DNA of 54,691 nucleotides, taken from the NCBI GenBank assembly GCA_938017985.1, contig CALIKS010000004.1, positions 1 to 54,691 of the forward strand, given 5' to 3'. Both the position numbers and the translations under genes were made by a program. Of this stretch, positions 17,125-27,272 are shown in pieces (position 1 is the stretch's first letter; each line of letters begins with the position of its first letter). Source of the stretch: an uncultured archaeon (GTDB lineage Archaea; Thermoproteota; Nitrososphaeria_A; Caldarchaeales; Calditenuaceae). A model generated the notes under the pieces. It was not told the origin of the DNA. It saw nothing but the letters and a program-made list of their open reading frames with translations, and did no database searches.

Positions 17125-18309
17125 ATGTCAAATAAATTTGCTTTTGCAATTTCTGTAATTATCTTAATAATAATAGTGTTCACTGCATTTAGTCTGATTA
17201 ATATCGGAGCCCAAATAGCTAATCTTAATTCTTCGTTTTCAAGTCAGGTCTCAGCGATCTCCAGTCTGCAAAAAGAGTTATCTAGCGTAAAGGCCGAGAT
17301 GAGTAAAATCGTCTTGACAACTTCGACGATCACACTAACAGTTGGAGGTGAAGCAACGGACTGGATATCAGCTGTGTATGAAAGTGTCAAGGACTCTGTG
17401 GTGATGGTGACTGTCAGAACTAGGTATGGGACATCGGTAGGCTCAGGATTTGTCTATGACGATAAGGGACATATAGTGACAAATAATCATGTAGTGGGTG
17501 ACGGTATTCGATTTACTGTATCATTCCTAGACGGTACGGTGCTTAGCGCCACGCTTGTCGGACAAGACCCAGACACTGATCTCGCTGTTCTCAAAGTAGA
17601 TCCTAAAGACATTCAATTAAAGCCGCTTAGGCTAGGAAATTCCTCTAATCTCAAGATAGGCGAGCAGATAATTGCTGTTGGAAATCCATTCGAACTCACC
17701 GGATCTGTTACTTTAGGCATAGTGAGTCAGAAGGGGAGACTACTGCCTACTGAGCGAGGCTATCTAATTCCCGGAATAATACAGATAGACGCTGCGATTA
17801 ATCCTGGTAACTCAGGCGGCCCATTACTAAACATGAGGGGAGAAGTAGTAGGTGTCACGACTGCAATAGAATCGATGACGGGCGAATTTGCAGGTATTGG
17901 ATATGCAATATCCTCAAACATAGTCGCGAGAGTAGTGCCAGTATTGATAGAGAAAGGCGTGTATCGGCATAGCTATTTAGGCATAACTGGAATAGAGATC
18001 AACTCGGCAATCGCTGAAGCCCTAAACATCAACGTTAAACAGGGATTCTTAGTCGTGACAGTCGCTCCAGACAGTCCCGCTGCTAACGCAGGAATAAGAG
18101 GGGGTAATAAGACAATTAATGTTTTTGGACAGAGGATTGTTGCCGGTGGAGACGTAATAATTGCAATTAATGGCATTCCTGTAAAAGGACTAGACGATAT
18201 ACTTACATACCTTGTCGAGAAGACAAGTCCCGGAGATATGATTTATTTAAAAATAATTAGGGATGGTATAGTGATGGATGTTCCAGTAACAATTGGAGAA
18301 AGACCCTAA
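17125..18309 (+). CDS. HtrA/DegP-type serine protease with PDZ domain
   Basis: A 394-residue protein. One N-terminal transmembrane helix (about 5-28) works as an uncleaved anchor, followed by a short coiled stretch. The trypsin-like domain carries His122 (TNNHVV), Asp152 (DTDLAVL) and Ser230 (NPGNSGGPL). A C-terminal PDZ domain (about 290-392) follows. HtrA proteins degrade or refold damaged surface proteins; here it faces outside the membrane. A TATA-like sequence lies in the 263-base upstream gap, which otherwise holds nothing I recognise. Confidence 0.95.
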   Translation: MSNKFAFAISVIILIIIVFTAFSLINIGAQIANLNSSFSSQVSAISSLQKELSSVKAEMSKIVLTTSTITLTVGGEATDWISAVYESVKDSVVMVTVRTRYGTSVGSGFVYDDKGHIVTNNHVVGDGIRFTVSFLDGTVLSATLVGQDPDTDLAVLKVDPKDIQLKPLRLGNSSNLKIGEQIIAVGNPFELTGSVTLGIVSQKGRLLPTERGYLIPGIIQIDAAINPGNSGGPLLNMRGEVVGVTTAIESMTGEFAGIGYAISSNIVARVVPVLIEKGVYRHSYLGITGIEINSAIAEALNINVKQGFLVVTVAPDSPAANAGIRGGNKTINVFGQRIVAGGDVIIAINGIPVKGLDDILTYLVEKTSPGDMIYLKIIRDGIVMDVPVTIGERP

Positions 18310-18321
18310 AAAAAATTTTGG

Positions 18322-20484
18322 TTATAATGCTATTAGTCCGATAAGGAATAGCGGTATGAAGACGAGGCTCAGCGTGTTTAGCAGTTTGATTAGTATGTGA
18401 AGGCTTGGTGCATATGTGTCCTTCATAGGATCTCCGACTGTGTCTCCTACTACTGCGGCCTTATGTGGGTCTGTTCCTTTCTTTCCAGCAATCTCTAATG
18501 CCTTCTTAGCATTATCCATTGCTGCTCCTCCATAGAACCCAACTATCGCAAGAGGTATGGCCGAGACAGTTGCACCGATGACTAGTGCCCCCACTGCTTT
18601 CCAGCCAAATAAATATCCAATAAGTATTGGCGATAAAGTGACAGTTAGAGTCGGAGCAATCATAAGGCTCAACGCTGTCTTAGTCGAGATATCGACACAT
18701 CTAGCATAGTCAGGCTTGCCATTTCCATCTAGGAGGCCGGGAATTTCTCTGAATTGTCTCCTGACTTCTTCTACTATTTGGTAGGCGCCCTGTGCGACTG
18801 CTTTCATGGCTTGGCCAGAGAAAAGGAATGGGATCATAGCACCTATGAATAATCCCAAGATAACTGTAGGCGAGTTTAGCTGTAGTTCTTGGCTTAGCAT
18901 TGATATTCTAGTCAGCAGCAATTCTGCCTTCTCGAGTGGGAGATGCGTAAGCTCAATTATGCCTGCCTGATATCTAGCAACCTCCAATAGAAATGCTTGG
19001 AACAATAGAAGTGCAGCCAGTGCCGCTGAGCCCATGGCATAAGACTTAGTTAAAGCCTTTGTCGTGTTGCCTAGTGCGTCAAGAGGCTCCAACCTGTCCC
19101 TAATCTCTTTCGGGGCGTTTGCCAGCTCGGCTATTCCACCCGCATTGTCGACGATTGGGCCGACACCATCCATTGTTAGGACGAAGCCCGCGGTTGAGAG
19201 TAGCCCCATGGTTGCCATGGTTGTGCCGTATATTCCACTCAACAAGTGGTCTGGCAGGCCTGCCTGTTTTCCCCACTCAACGCCCAATACAAATGATACT
19301 ATCAATGCTGCTATGACGGTGATTATTGGCAGAGCTGTCGAGATCATGCCGCTTGAGAGTCCGCTTATAACAGTGATGGCGGGTCCTGACTCACTGTTCT
19401 TTGCAATTAGCTTGACGTAGCCAGATCTCAGGCTTGTATATATCTCGCTGTAAAACATGATTAGTATGCCAGTGATAAGTCCAACTATCATCGCTACATA
19501 GAGTGGCAGTCCGGCGGAGCCAAATATATAGCTAGTTGCAAAGAACATAAGTATTGCTGCTAAGATACTCGTGACTATTAGGCCGTTTCTAAGAGGCTCA
19601 ATTGCTTCTTTGAATCTTGTCTGGCCAGCTGCCCATGCTACACCACCGAGCGTCGCTATGACTCCAAGCGCCCTTATAATAAGTGGAGTTACGACGTAAA
19701 GTTCATTGACATGCTTGAAGAGGATTATCGAGACAATTAATGCGATTATCATTCCTCCAAGGTTCTCTGCAGTTACTGACTCAAAGAGGTCGGCTCCCCT
19801 TCCAGCTTCGTCTCCGACGTTATCACCTACTTGGTCAGCTATTACTGCAGGGTTTCTTGGGTCATCCTCAGGTATGCCGGCCTCAACTTTTCCTACAAGA
19901 TCTGCACCGATATCGGCGCTCTTAGTATAGATTCCTCCTCCAAGCTGTGCAAATAGGGCAGCTAGACTAGCTCCGAAGCCGAATCCTGCTAGTATTCCTG
20001 GGTCTCTAAAGACGCCATAGAGAATAGAGAGTCCAAGTAGGCTCATTGCTATTACTGCGAGTCCAAGCGCAGCTCCTCCCATAGTTGCTATGCGTAGTGC
20101 CTTGCTTGAACTAATGTTAGCAGCATATGTTGTTCTTACGTTAGCTCTAGTCGCAGAGTCCATAGCTATGTATGCTGCGATGAGTGAGAACGTTACTCCA
20201 AGAAGGAAGCTCCCACCTATTCCGAGGGCATATGCAAATCCTCCAATCTCTGGAAAGGCCGAGAAAATTCCTAGTATCAATAGAAAGATTAGGACTGAAA
20301 TGACTCCGATGGTCTTGAACTGTCGCTTAAGATAGGCAGCCGAACCAGTCCTAATTGCCTTCCATATCTCTTCAAATTCAGGTGGACCTATTGGTTTTCT
20401 GCTCACTAATACAACGAAAAGAACGGCCGAAATTGCTCCCAAGAAGCCGATAAGGGCTGTCAGGATTATTGGGTCAACCTGCAT
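18322..20484 (-). CDS. hppA: Membrane-bound proton-pumping pyrophosphatase, K+-independent type
   Basis: A 720-residue protein with about 16 transmembrane helices. The substrate site motif GADLVGKVEAGIPEDDPRN and the following DQVGDNVGD are intact, as is the C-terminal DTVGDPMKDTYAPSL motif. In GNTTKALTK the Lys, with Thr three residues later, occupies the positions that mark K+-independent enzymes. It couples PPi hydrolysis to H+ export. It converges with htrA and is followed upstream by a ROK kinase on the same strand after a 100-base gap with its own AT-rich promoter. Confidence 0.97.
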   Translation of the reverse strand: MQVDPIILTALIGFLGAISAVLFVVLVSRKPIGPPEFEEIWKAIRTGSAAYLKRQFKTIGVISVLIFLLILGIFSAFPEIGGFAYALGIGGSFLLGVTFSLIAAYIAMDSATRANVRTTYAANISSSKALRIATMGGAALGLAVIAMSLLGLSILYGVFRDPGILAGFGFGASLAALFAQLGGGIYTKSADIGADLVGKVEAGIPEDDPRNPAVIADQVGDNVGDEAGRGADLFESVTAENLGGMIIALIVSIILFKHVNELYVVTPLIIRALGVIATLGGVAWAAGQTRFKEAIEPLRNGLIVTSILAAILMFFATSYIFGSAGLPLYVAMIVGLITGILIMFYSEIYTSLRSGYVKLIAKNSESGPAITVISGLSSGMISTALPIITVIAALIVSFVLGVEWGKQAGLPDHLLSGIYGTTMATMGLLSTAGFVLTMDGVGPIVDNAGGIAELANAPKEIRDRLEPLDALGNTTKALTKSYAMGSAALAALLLFQAFLLEVARYQAGIIELTHLPLEKAELLLTRISMLSQELQLNSPTVILGLFIGAMIPFLFSGQAMKAVAQGAYQIVEEVRRQFREIPGLLDGNGKPDYARCVDISTKTALSLMIAPTLTVTLSPILIGYLFGWKAVGALVIGATVSAIPLAIVGFYGGAAMDNAKKALEIAGKKGTDPHKAAVVGDTVGDPMKDTYAPSLHILIKLLNTLSLVFIPLFLIGLIAL

Positions 20485-20584
20485 CTTTTATCACTCGTAA
20501 ACGATTTTATTATATGACGAATTAAACCTTACTTACAATTATGAAAATCAATACAACGATATATATTAGTATACATGTTAATTG

Positions 20585-21559
20585 CTAAGAAGTTTTTACT
20601 AATAGGTCTTCTAGCTTATGTTTAGCTACTAGTGCGGCGCCTATTAATGGTGAAGTCTCACCAAATTGAGGATTAGTTATCCTCGGCGCTCTTACGCCTA
20701 GATAATTATTAATCAGGGGGAATACTTTCTCTTGAAAATATCTATAGTTATTCATTACGACTGCTCCTCCTAAGACTAACACTTCAGGGTCATAGCAAGT
20801 AATGACTGACGAAATTCCAGCAGCATTGAAGGTCGCGGTTCTGTCAAGTAACGCAACAGCTCCTCTGTCTCCCGCGTAGTATAATCTATAGACTTCCTCT
20901 GGGGTGAGCTTCTCTTCTTCTAATAGTCTCGAGAGCTCATTATCATTTTCAATTATTCTATCTTGTGATAGCCTGGCTGCGTATCTCACTATGTTGACGC
21001 CTGAGCAATATGCCTCCCAGTGGCCTAGGCCTCCACATCCGCACTTCATGTATCCAATAGGGTCCACAACTATGTGTCCAACTTCTGCTGCATTTCCATC
21101 CTTGCCGATTAAGAGATGATTATCGACTACCACGCCTCCACCTATGCCACTACTGATAGTGATATAGACAAGCGATTTTACCCCCTCATTTCTAGCAGCC
21201 CACCACTCCGCATATGCAGCTGCATTACAATCATTTAGCAAGTAATAATCAATATCTAACCACTCTCTTAGCATCTTGATGAGTGGTATATTTTCGGCAC
21301 CAACTGTAGGCGTCTTGGCGATGACTCCTCTCTTAGCATCAAGAGGCCCCATTGAGGCTATGCTGAATACTTTAACTTTAGCTAGATATTCACGCAGCAT
21401 CTTTCCAGCACTCTCAATGATTGCTCGAGGAATATTTTCTGGTGAAGGGCCCCTTGGTGTCTGAGTAATTTTTAATTTTAAAATATTTAATGCTTCATCG
21501 AATAATGCTAAGCGAATTTTAGACCCACCAATATCGGCTGTGAGTATGAATTCATTCAC
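20585..21559 (-). CDS. ROK-family sugar kinase (glucokinase-like)
   Basis: A 324-residue ASKHA kinase. The N-terminal phosphate motif is ADIGGSKIRLALFD, the ITISSGIGGG motif is the second phosphate-binding region, and the ROK zinc segment reads CGCGGLGHWEAYCSG, where His replaces one of the usual cysteines. It probably phosphorylates glucose or a related hexose with ATP. Sugar specificity cannot be read off. A GalT-like gene nearby (22705) also points to hexose metabolism. Confidence 0.88.
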   Translation of the reverse strand: MNEFILTADIGGSKIRLALFDEALNILKLKITQTPRGPSPENIPRAIIESAGKMLREYLAKVKVFSIASMGPLDAKRGVIAKTPTVGAENIPLIKMLREWLDIDYYLLNDCNAAAYAEWWAARNEGVKSLVYITISSGIGGGVVVDNHLLIGKDGNAAEVGHIVVDPIGYMKCGCGGLGHWEAYCSGVNIVRYAARLSQDRIIENDNELSRLLEEEKLTPEEVYRLYYAGDRGAVALLDRTATFNAAGISSVITCYDPEVLVLGGAVVMNNYRYFQEKVFPLINNYLGVRAPRITNPQFGETSPLIGAALVAKHKLEDLLVKTS

Positions 21560-21605
21560 AAGTAATTGTTCATTAAAACTCTTTAATATCTTTATGGATA
21601 TAATG

Positions 21606-21971
21606 TTAACCGCATGGATACTCTATAGAGAGAAGGAAAGTCTTTGATCTATACATAAGAGTGACTGACGTCTTGTAGAGATCGATTTTCGTCCTGTCTT
21701 TTATGAACTTGATGAGTTTCACGACATCATTTTTATTCATAGTAATTACCTCTGGTGTTGGTTGCAGAAATGTGTAATCTTTTGGAAATCTTTTTAACAA
21801 ATATTCAAGCGCGCTTATTTTCTCGTAGGCTTTATTCATGGCCTCAAGTAGTCCATATTCTGCGGCCTCATCATCGTTTAGCGTGAGTAGGGGAATAACG
21901 TCTACGGCTCCTACGACTTTTACTCTAACTTGTTGAGGCAATGCTGAGATGTAGCTTGACTCGTCAGTCAT
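21606..21971 (-). CDS. Hypothetical protein, 121 aa
   Basis: Unrecognised. The middle is helical (LLEAMNKAYEKISALEYLLKRF). It has no signal, membrane helix or cysteine pairs. It has a good ATG and normal codon use. It is divergent from the molybdopterin oxidoreductase and lies 46 bases before the ROK gene on the same strand. I offer no function. Confidence 0.6.
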   Translation of the reverse strand: MTDESSYISALPQQVRVKVVGAVDVIPLLTLNDDEAAEYGLLEAMNKAYEKISALEYLLKRFPKDYTFLQPTPEVITMNKNDVVKLIKFIKDRTKIDLYKTSVTLMYRSKTFLLSIEYPCG

Positions 21972-22061
21972 CTAATGTGGAAGAGGGGGCGTCCATTATA
22001 TCAACTATATGTAGCTTATCAAAATTTATGGCTAAGAAGTTAATGTAATTATAAGAGGAGT

Positions 22062-22655
22062 ATGACGCAGGACAAAGAAACTATTGTTCCTCCTGGACAA
22101 TATTTCATAAAGAACTTCATAGTCTACTCAGTGCTGGGAACACCGCTTATTGATAAAGAGCGTTATAGACTAAGAGTAACGGGGCTTGTCGAGAGAGAAC
22201 TTGAATTTAGCTATGACGAGCTTTTAAGACTACCCCAGATTAAAGTCACGGCAGACTCTCACTGCGTAACTAAGTGGTCAGTCAAGAATGTTACTTGGGA
22301 GGGCATCCCAATAAGAATATTCGCTGAAATGGCCGGTGTAAAACCCGCAGCTAGATGGATAATGTTTCGTTGCCTAGATGGATATACTACTCCAGTACCT
22401 ATTGAGGATGCGCTGAGCGAGAATGCAATCGTAGCGCTAAGAATGAATGGTGAGTCCTTTAAGCTCGAGCACGGCTGGCCGGCAAGACCATTTATACCAC
22501 ATCTCTATCTATGGAAGAGCGCCAAATGGCTAAACATAATTGAATTTATCGAGAAATACATTGATGGATACTGGGAAGCTCGCGGATATCATGAACGCGG
22601 CAACATCTGGCTTGAGGAGCGATTCAAGAATAGCTCTGAAAAGCATCATAGGTGA
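22062..22655 (+). CDS. Sulfite-oxidase-like molybdopterin oxidoreductase
   Basis: A 197-residue protein of the oxidoreductase molybdopterin-binding domain (SUOX/YedY fold). [17 protein letters not shown] carries the Cys expected to ligate Mo, and the downstream [16 protein letters not shown] and [14 protein letters not shown] segments are typical. There is no Tat signal and no heme or dimerisation domain, so it is a minimal cytosolic member. The substrate is unknown. The family is well known for sulfite or methionine-sulfoxide chemistry, but that cannot be assumed. Confidence 0.88.
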   Translation: MTQDKETIVPPGQYFIKNFIVYSVLGTPLIDKERYRLRVTGLVERELEFSYDELLRLPQIKVTADSHCVTKWSVKNVTWEGIPIRIFAEMAGVKPAARWIMFRCLDGYTTPVPIEDALSENAIVALRMNGESFKLEHGWPARPFIPHLYLWKSAKWLNIIEFIEKYIDGYWEARGYHERGNIWLEERFKNSSEKHHR

Positions 22656-22704
22656 AGAACTCTTAAACCTCCATAAATAAATAATAATCCTCTAAGTACT
22701 ACTA

Positions 22705-23757
22705 ATGAGGTTCGCCATGATAAAATTTGAGAAGACTGTTAGATATTCAAAAATATTGAGTCCACTTAAAAACTTCGAGGAGACGCTAGTCGAGTTTGAA
22801 TACAGACTTGATCCGCTAACAGGCAGAAACACCACTGTTATTAAAGGAATGCTTGGGTATGTCCAGAAATTTTTAAGGACAGACGAGTCTATTCTTAACT
22901 CGCTTGTAAACTCTACAAGAATTAACTGCCCATTCTGCCCTGAAAATCTATGGAGTAAGACTCCGATGTTCACGTCTGATATAGTGCCAGAAGGAAGAAT
23001 CAAGTGTGGCGACGCATTGATTGTCCCAAATCTTTTAGGACACGCAGAGAGGAGCGTCCTAGCAATATTGTCTGATAAACATCACTTAAAACTAAATGAA
23101 ATATCTCCAAAAATGCTTTTAGACGCATTTAAATGTGGGTTGATTTATCTAAAAAGGCTTGCAGAACGAGAACCGAATGAGCGCTTTCCAGTATTTATAA
23201 TAAATTACCTGCCACCTGCAGGTTCCTCAATCATGCATCCACATATGCAGATACTTGTTAGAGAAACACCATTTTTCCTAACTAAACTCCTCATAGAAAA
23301 AAGTGAAGAATATTATCAAAGATTTGGGAGAAAATACTGGGAAGACTTACTAAAAATTGAGAGGAATGGTGATAGGTACTTATTTTCTGAGAACAATGTA
23401 GAGTGGCTTGTACCATTCGCACCATTGAGAGGTATAGCTGAAGTTCAAGCAATAGTATCAGGCCGCTCAAACCTGCTGGAGCTTAAAGAAGAAGAGCTCC
23501 GAGGACTTACAGAGGGATTGGCAAAAATACTGAAATTTTATCATCAAGAATCATTACTTAGCTTTAATACTATATTAATATCTGGGCCACTCGACCAACA
23601 CTTGGATTATTTTGACGTCAACCTCAGAGTGATGGCTAGGCCCGGCCTACAAGGAATAGGATTCACCGATGCGTGGGCACTACCATATTTTTTATGGGAC
23701 GGAGAAGCGGTTGAGGAGCCTGAAAAGCTTGCAGAACGGATCAAGAAGTATTTGTAA
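22705..23757 (+). CDS. Galactose-1-phosphate uridylyltransferase-like (GalT/HIT superfamily)
   Basis: A 350-residue two-domain HIT-fold nucleotidyltransferase. CPFCPENLW (CxxC, possible zinc site) lies at the N-terminal half. The active-site MHPHMQILV (H-x-H-x-Q) contains the histidine that would carry the uridylyl/adenylyl intermediate. It may transfer NMP between sugar phosphates, related to GalT or to the archaeal DUF4931 group. It is downstream of the Mo enzyme by 49 bases on the same strand. Confidence 0.82.
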   Translation: MRFAMIKFEKTVRYSKILSPLKNFEETLVEFEYRLDPLTGRNTTVIKGMLGYVQKFLRTDESILNSLVNSTRINCPFCPENLWSKTPMFTSDIVPEGRIKCGDALIVPNLLGHAERSVLAILSDKHHLKLNEISPKMLLDAFKCGLIYLKRLAEREPNERFPVFIINYLPPAGSSIMHPHMQILVRETPFFLTKLLIEKSEEYYQRFGRKYWEDLLKIERNGDRYLFSENNVEWLVPFAPLRGIAEVQAIVSGRSNLLELKEEELRGLTEGLAKILKFYHQESLLSFNTILISGPLDQHLDYFDVNLRVMARPGLQGIGFTDAWALPYFLWDGEAVEEPEKLAERIKKYL

Positions 23758-23809
23758 TAGAATGAAAAAATAATACTTAAAATTAAGAAAAAATAATGAT
23801 TAAGCAATA

Positions 23810-24031
23810 ATGAGCATGAAGCCAACCAAAAAGATTAGAATACCTAGTCATAGACATTGTCCGGTCTGCGGTAATTCCATGCCTATAGACGCTGAGTTTT
23901 GCTCAGATGAGTGCAGAGACAAGTATTTGCAGAAGGTTAAGCGTGATAGAAGAATGAGGCTCTTTTTCTTCTTATTCTACGCAATACTTATGGCTGTGCT
24001 TTTCTTCTTCTTTGTCTGGAGACCTAGCTGA
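23810..24031 (+). CDS. Small zinc-ribbon membrane protein (DUF2116-like)
   Basis: A 73-residue protein with an N-terminal zinc ribbon (CPVCGNSMPIDAEFCSDEC) and a single C-terminal transmembrane helix (about 50-70). It is widespread in archaea as a predicted nucleic-acid-binding Zn-ribbon protein anchored in the membrane, of unknown function. It lies between the GalT-like and formamidase genes on the same strand. Confidence 0.8.
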   Translation: MSMKPTKKIRIPSHRHCPVCGNSMPIDAEFCSDECRDKYLQKVKRDRRMRLFFFLFYAILMAVLFFFFVWRPS

Positions 24032-24100
24032 CAAAATAAATCATTAACCCATCATCTAAAGGATATATTTATCAACATATTATCTCTGAGATGCATAAAA

Positions 24101-25021
24101 ATGAGAAAGATATCATTCAAAGAAATTGGTCTCAGATATGTTTTCTCACCTTATGTGCATCCAGTTGCAAGAGTCATGCCGGGCGAGTCCTTAAGATTAG
24201 AGATTCAGGATGCATCAAGCGGACAAGTAAGAAAAAGCGAAGACGTTAGAGATAAATCAAAGATTCCGTTTGCTAACCCCGTCATAGGGCCAATCTATGT
24301 TGAAGGAGCTGAGCCAGGAGACATCGTCTCGATACTTATTGAAGATATCCAGCCACTTGAAGGCATCGGCGCAGTTTACTATCTAGACAGTTTCGAATCA
24401 TATCTTACAGGTATATCTCTCAATAAGTTTTTAGATAGTAAACTAAGTTTTAGGACAGTAATTTGCGAGATTAAGGAAGGTTATGTCCATCTCCTTGATG
24501 GAAGAAAAATTCCTTATAGTCCAATGCTCGGCACAATTGCAGTCGCTCCCCATCCAGAGGCCGAATCACTTTCCACATTTAAAAATCCTGGTCCTCATGG
24601 AGGAAATATTGATCTTCCGGACGTAGCTCCTAAAAGCAGAGTATTCCTACCTGTTTATCACAGTGGTGGATTGGTATATCTCGGCGACGCACACGCTGCT
24701 CAGGGCGATGGCGAGATCTTCGGCGTCGCAGTAGAGATGTCAGCAGAGGTCACTGTAAGATTTGACATACTGAAGAGAAAAAAGATTGAGTGGCCGAGAT
24801 TAGAGACCGAGAGAGAATTAGTCTCAGTGGTTGTAGCTTCTGGAGAAAGGGGACTGAAGGAAGCAATCACGGAGGCGTATTTACAACTAGCTATCTGGAT
24901 AGAGGAGAGGTACGGAATCAATAGACGTGATGCCTTAATTCTGCTTGGACAGGCTGGAAAAATAAGAATAGGAAATTTATGGACAGCGGCTGCAAAAATA
25001 TCTAAAGACCTATTCGAATAG
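24101..25021 (+). CDS. Acetamidase/formamidase family amidase
   Basis: A 306-residue FmdA/AmdA-family protein. Diagnostic segments are HPVARVMPGESLRLEIQD, GPIYVEGAEPGDIV, and GPHGGNIDLPDV with YLGDAHAAQGDGEIFG, which form the metal/active site. It hydrolyses formamide or acetamide to ammonia and the acid. Full length. An ammonia-releasing amide hydrolase would fit the amide/ureide chemistry seen at 43-54 kb, but the two regions are 20 kb apart. Confidence 0.9.
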   Translation: MRKISFKEIGLRYVFSPYVHPVARVMPGESLRLEIQDASSGQVRKSEDVRDKSKIPFANPVIGPIYVEGAEPGDIVSILIEDIQPLEGIGAVYYLDSFESYLTGISLNKFLDSKLSFRTVICEIKEGYVHLLDGRKIPYSPMLGTIAVAPHPEAESLSTFKNPGPHGGNIDLPDVAPKSRVFLPVYHSGGLVYLGDAHAAQGDGEIFGVAVEMSAEVTVRFDILKRKKIEWPRLETERELVSVVVASGERGLKEAITEAYLQLAIWIEERYGINRRDALILLGQAGKIRIGNLWTAAAKISKDLFE

Positions 25022-25090
25022 CCAGAATATAATGATTAGCTCATAGCTTGAATAGATTAATATTGCAATTTTTCATGTTATTTAATTCTG

Positions 25091-25603
25091 ATGAGTGTAT
25101 CTGACATTATTAGGACTAAGAGAGACATCAGAGAGTTTAGTGATCGTCCTATCAGCAAGGAGGATAAGCTCGCGATACTTGAGGCCGCAAGGATGGCTGG
25201 AAGCGGACTTAACAGTCAGCACTGGAGATTCATTGTCATCGATGATAAATCTGAGCTAGAGACCTTGGCAAGGCTAAGCACTACTGGTGACTGGGTAGCG
25301 GATGCAAATTTCGCAGTAATTGTTTTGACTGAAAAAAATAGACCATACCACGCATTGGATGCCGGGAGGGCATTGACAAACATGCAGCTTGAGGCTTGGA
25401 GTAGGGGAATAGTCTCCTGCATATATACTGGTTTTAAGGAGGCCGAGATGAGAAAGAGATACGGTATTCCTGACAAATATTCAATAGATGTAGTTGTAGG
25501 TTTCGGCTATCCTGCAGGCAAAGTAATCGGTAAAAAGCGTAGAAAGCCATTAGAAGAATTGGTATATAGTAATAAATTTGGGCAGACACTTAATCTTAAG
25601 TAG
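25091..25603 (+). CDS. Nitroreductase-family flavoprotein
   Basis: A 170-residue FMN-binding protein: IIRTKRDIREFSDRPI and ARMAGSGLNSQHWRF are the flavin phosphate and dimer motifs, followed by ALDAGRALTNMQLEA. Family members reduce nitro compounds or quinones with NAD(P)H, or act in dehalogenation, so the substrate is not predictable. Its stop lies 4 bases before the Elp3 ATG, so the two are probably co-transcribed. Confidence 0.9.
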   Translation: MSVSDIIRTKRDIREFSDRPISKEDKLAILEAARMAGSGLNSQHWRFIVIDDKSELETLARLSTTGDWVADANFAVIVLTEKNRPYHALDAGRALTNMQLEAWSRGIVSCIYTGFKEAEMRKRYGIPDKYSIDVVVGFGYPAGKVIGKKRRKPLEELVYSNKFGQTLNLK

Positions 25604-25607
25604 AATA

Positions 25608-27206
25608 ATGTCGGTAGACCTCGATGAAGAAAAGGAATCAATAAAGGAAGAATACATACACAGCATTATTAAGAGTCTTAAATCATGCGGAGACCCTGTA
25701 AGGCTAAAACTAGACCTTGCTAAAACTCTTCAAATTAAATGTATACCATCCAACATCGAGCTGATATCTGAACTTAAAAAAAGAGGTGTAGAGAGAGGCC
25801 TAATCACGAAGCTTAGAAAGAAGCCCGTAAAGACTAGGGCCGGCGTAACTGTAATCACGGTCGTCATGCCATTATTTAATTGTCCACATGGTAGATGCAT
25901 ATATTGTCCAGGAGGTGGAACAACTGGAATACCTCAAAGTTACTCAGGAAAAGAGCTCCAAATAATGTCTGCCCGAGAGTTAAATTATGATCCTGAGGAG
26001 CAGGTACGTAGACATGTGGAAAGGCTTAGAGCAATGGGGCATAACGTAGACAAGGTAGAGCTAATCTTTATTGGTGGGACATTTACAGCTGCTCCAATAG
26101 AATTTCAGAGAAGCATAATTAAAGCTGCGCTAGATGGATTACATGGTTCTACATCAAGAAGTTTAGAGGAAGCATTAGCCAGAGCTGAGAAGACGCATCC
26201 ATACATCTCAGGCATGACGGTTGAGACTAGGCCTGACTGGGCGACTGAACGAGAGGCTGATGCTCTCTTATCAATGGGCATTACAAGAGTCGAGCTTGGA
26301 GTCCAAGCACTTGATGATGAAATCTATAAAAAAATTAACAGAGGACATACAGTTGGAGACGTAGCAAGAGCGACCCGCATACTTAGAGACAGGGCATTCA
26401 AGATATGTTATCACTTAATGCCTGGGCTTCCCGGCTCCTCGCCAGAAAAAGACGTAGAGATGTATAAGCAAGTCTTTAATGATCCGCGATTCAGGCCAGA
26501 CATGGTTAAAATTTATCCATTAATGGTGTTGCCTGACACTCCTCTTTATCAGTCTTGGAAAAGAGGCGAATATAAACCATATGAACTAGAAGTCCTCATC
26601 GAGGTACTCGTAAAATGGCTAGAAATAACTCCTCCATACGTCAGGATTCAAAGAATTAGGCGAGAGATCCCTATAAGCGAGGCGGCTGACGGAAAATATC
26701 CAGGGAATCTTAGACAAATCATAGAGCAAGAAATGGAAAAAAGAGGAATAAGATGTAGATGCATAAGGTGTAGAGAAGTAGGCAATCCAAGAGTTGCTAA
26801 ACAATTGAATGAGGCGATAAAGAGGATGCAACTAATAGATACATGGTATGAGACAGATGGTGGGCAAGAAGTTTTTCTATCATATGAAACTCCTGATAGG
26901 TCAGTGCTCTCAGGACTTTTGAGGCTTAGACTTCCCTACGAATCAGCAACTCCACTAACAGACCACTCAGCACTTATACGGGAGCTGCATGTATATGGAC
27001 AGATGGTACCAGTAGGGCATAGAGGCGAAGAAATAGTCGCATGGCAGCATAGAGGCATTGGTTCTGAACTTTTGAGAAGAGCCGAAGAGATAGCCGTCGA
27101 GAATGGATATGAAAGAATAGTAGTAATTAGTGGCATTGGAGTAAAGCAATACTACATGAAGCATGGATATCATCCCTATGGCCCATATATGGCTAAATCA
27201 CTATAA
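25608..27206 (+). CDS. elp3: Elp3-like tRNA uridine(34) acetyltransferase
   Basis: A 532-residue radical SAM/GNAT fusion. The cluster cysteines are Cys92, Cys97 and Cys100 (NCPHGRCIYC), and the radical SAM domain runs to about residue 370. A GNAT acetyltransferase domain occupies the C-terminus (GIGSELLRRAEEIA, then GVKQYYMKHGYHPYG). It installs the carboxymethyl group at wobble U34 of tRNA. A longer frame to 25578 exists, but the ATG at 25608 just after the nitroreductase stop is preferred. A hairpin follows 9 bases after the stop. Confidence 0.95.
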   Translation: MSVDLDEEKESIKEEYIHSIIKSLKSCGDPVRLKLDLAKTLQIKCIPSNIELISELKKRGVERGLITKLRKKPVKTRAGVTVITVVMPLFNCPHGRCIYCPGGGTTGIPQSYSGKELQIMSARELNYDPEEQVRRHVERLRAMGHNVDKVELIFIGGTFTAAPIEFQRSIIKAALDGLHGSTSRSLEEALARAEKTHPYISGMTVETRPDWATEREADALLSMGITRVELGVQALDDEIYKKINRGHTVGDVARATRILRDRAFKICYHLMPGLPGSSPEKDVEMYKQVFNDPRFRPDMVKIYPLMVLPDTPLYQSWKRGEYKPYELEVLIEVLVKWLEITPPYVRIQRIRREIPISEAADGKYPGNLRQIIEQEMEKRGIRCRCIRCREVGNPRVAKQLNEAIKRMQLIDTWYETDGGQEVFLSYETPDRSVLSGLLRLRLPYESATPLTDHSALIRELHVYGQMVPVGHRGEEIVAWQHRGIGSELLRRAEEIAVENGYERIVVISGIGVKQYYMKHGYHPYGPYMAKSL

Positions 27207-27214
27207 TTCATTTT

Positions 27215-27234
27215 TTATACACTTTTTTGTATAA
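27215..27234 (+). terminator. Terminator-like hairpin after elp3
   Basis: A perfect 7-bp inverted repeat (TTATACA-CTTTTT-TGTATAA) inside a T-rich stretch, 9 bases beyond the elp3 stop. The T-run in the loop and just before it, rather than after, is unusual. It may alternatively be an operator for the next gene at 27273. Confidence 0.45.
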
Positions 27235-27272
27235 CTATAAATCATGCTAAGTATTTTAAGGAATAAGAAGGT

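Noticed and set aside
19064-20335. Several plus-strand frames within the pyrophosphatase gene
   Set aside because: Antisense shadows of a fully conserved membrane protein.
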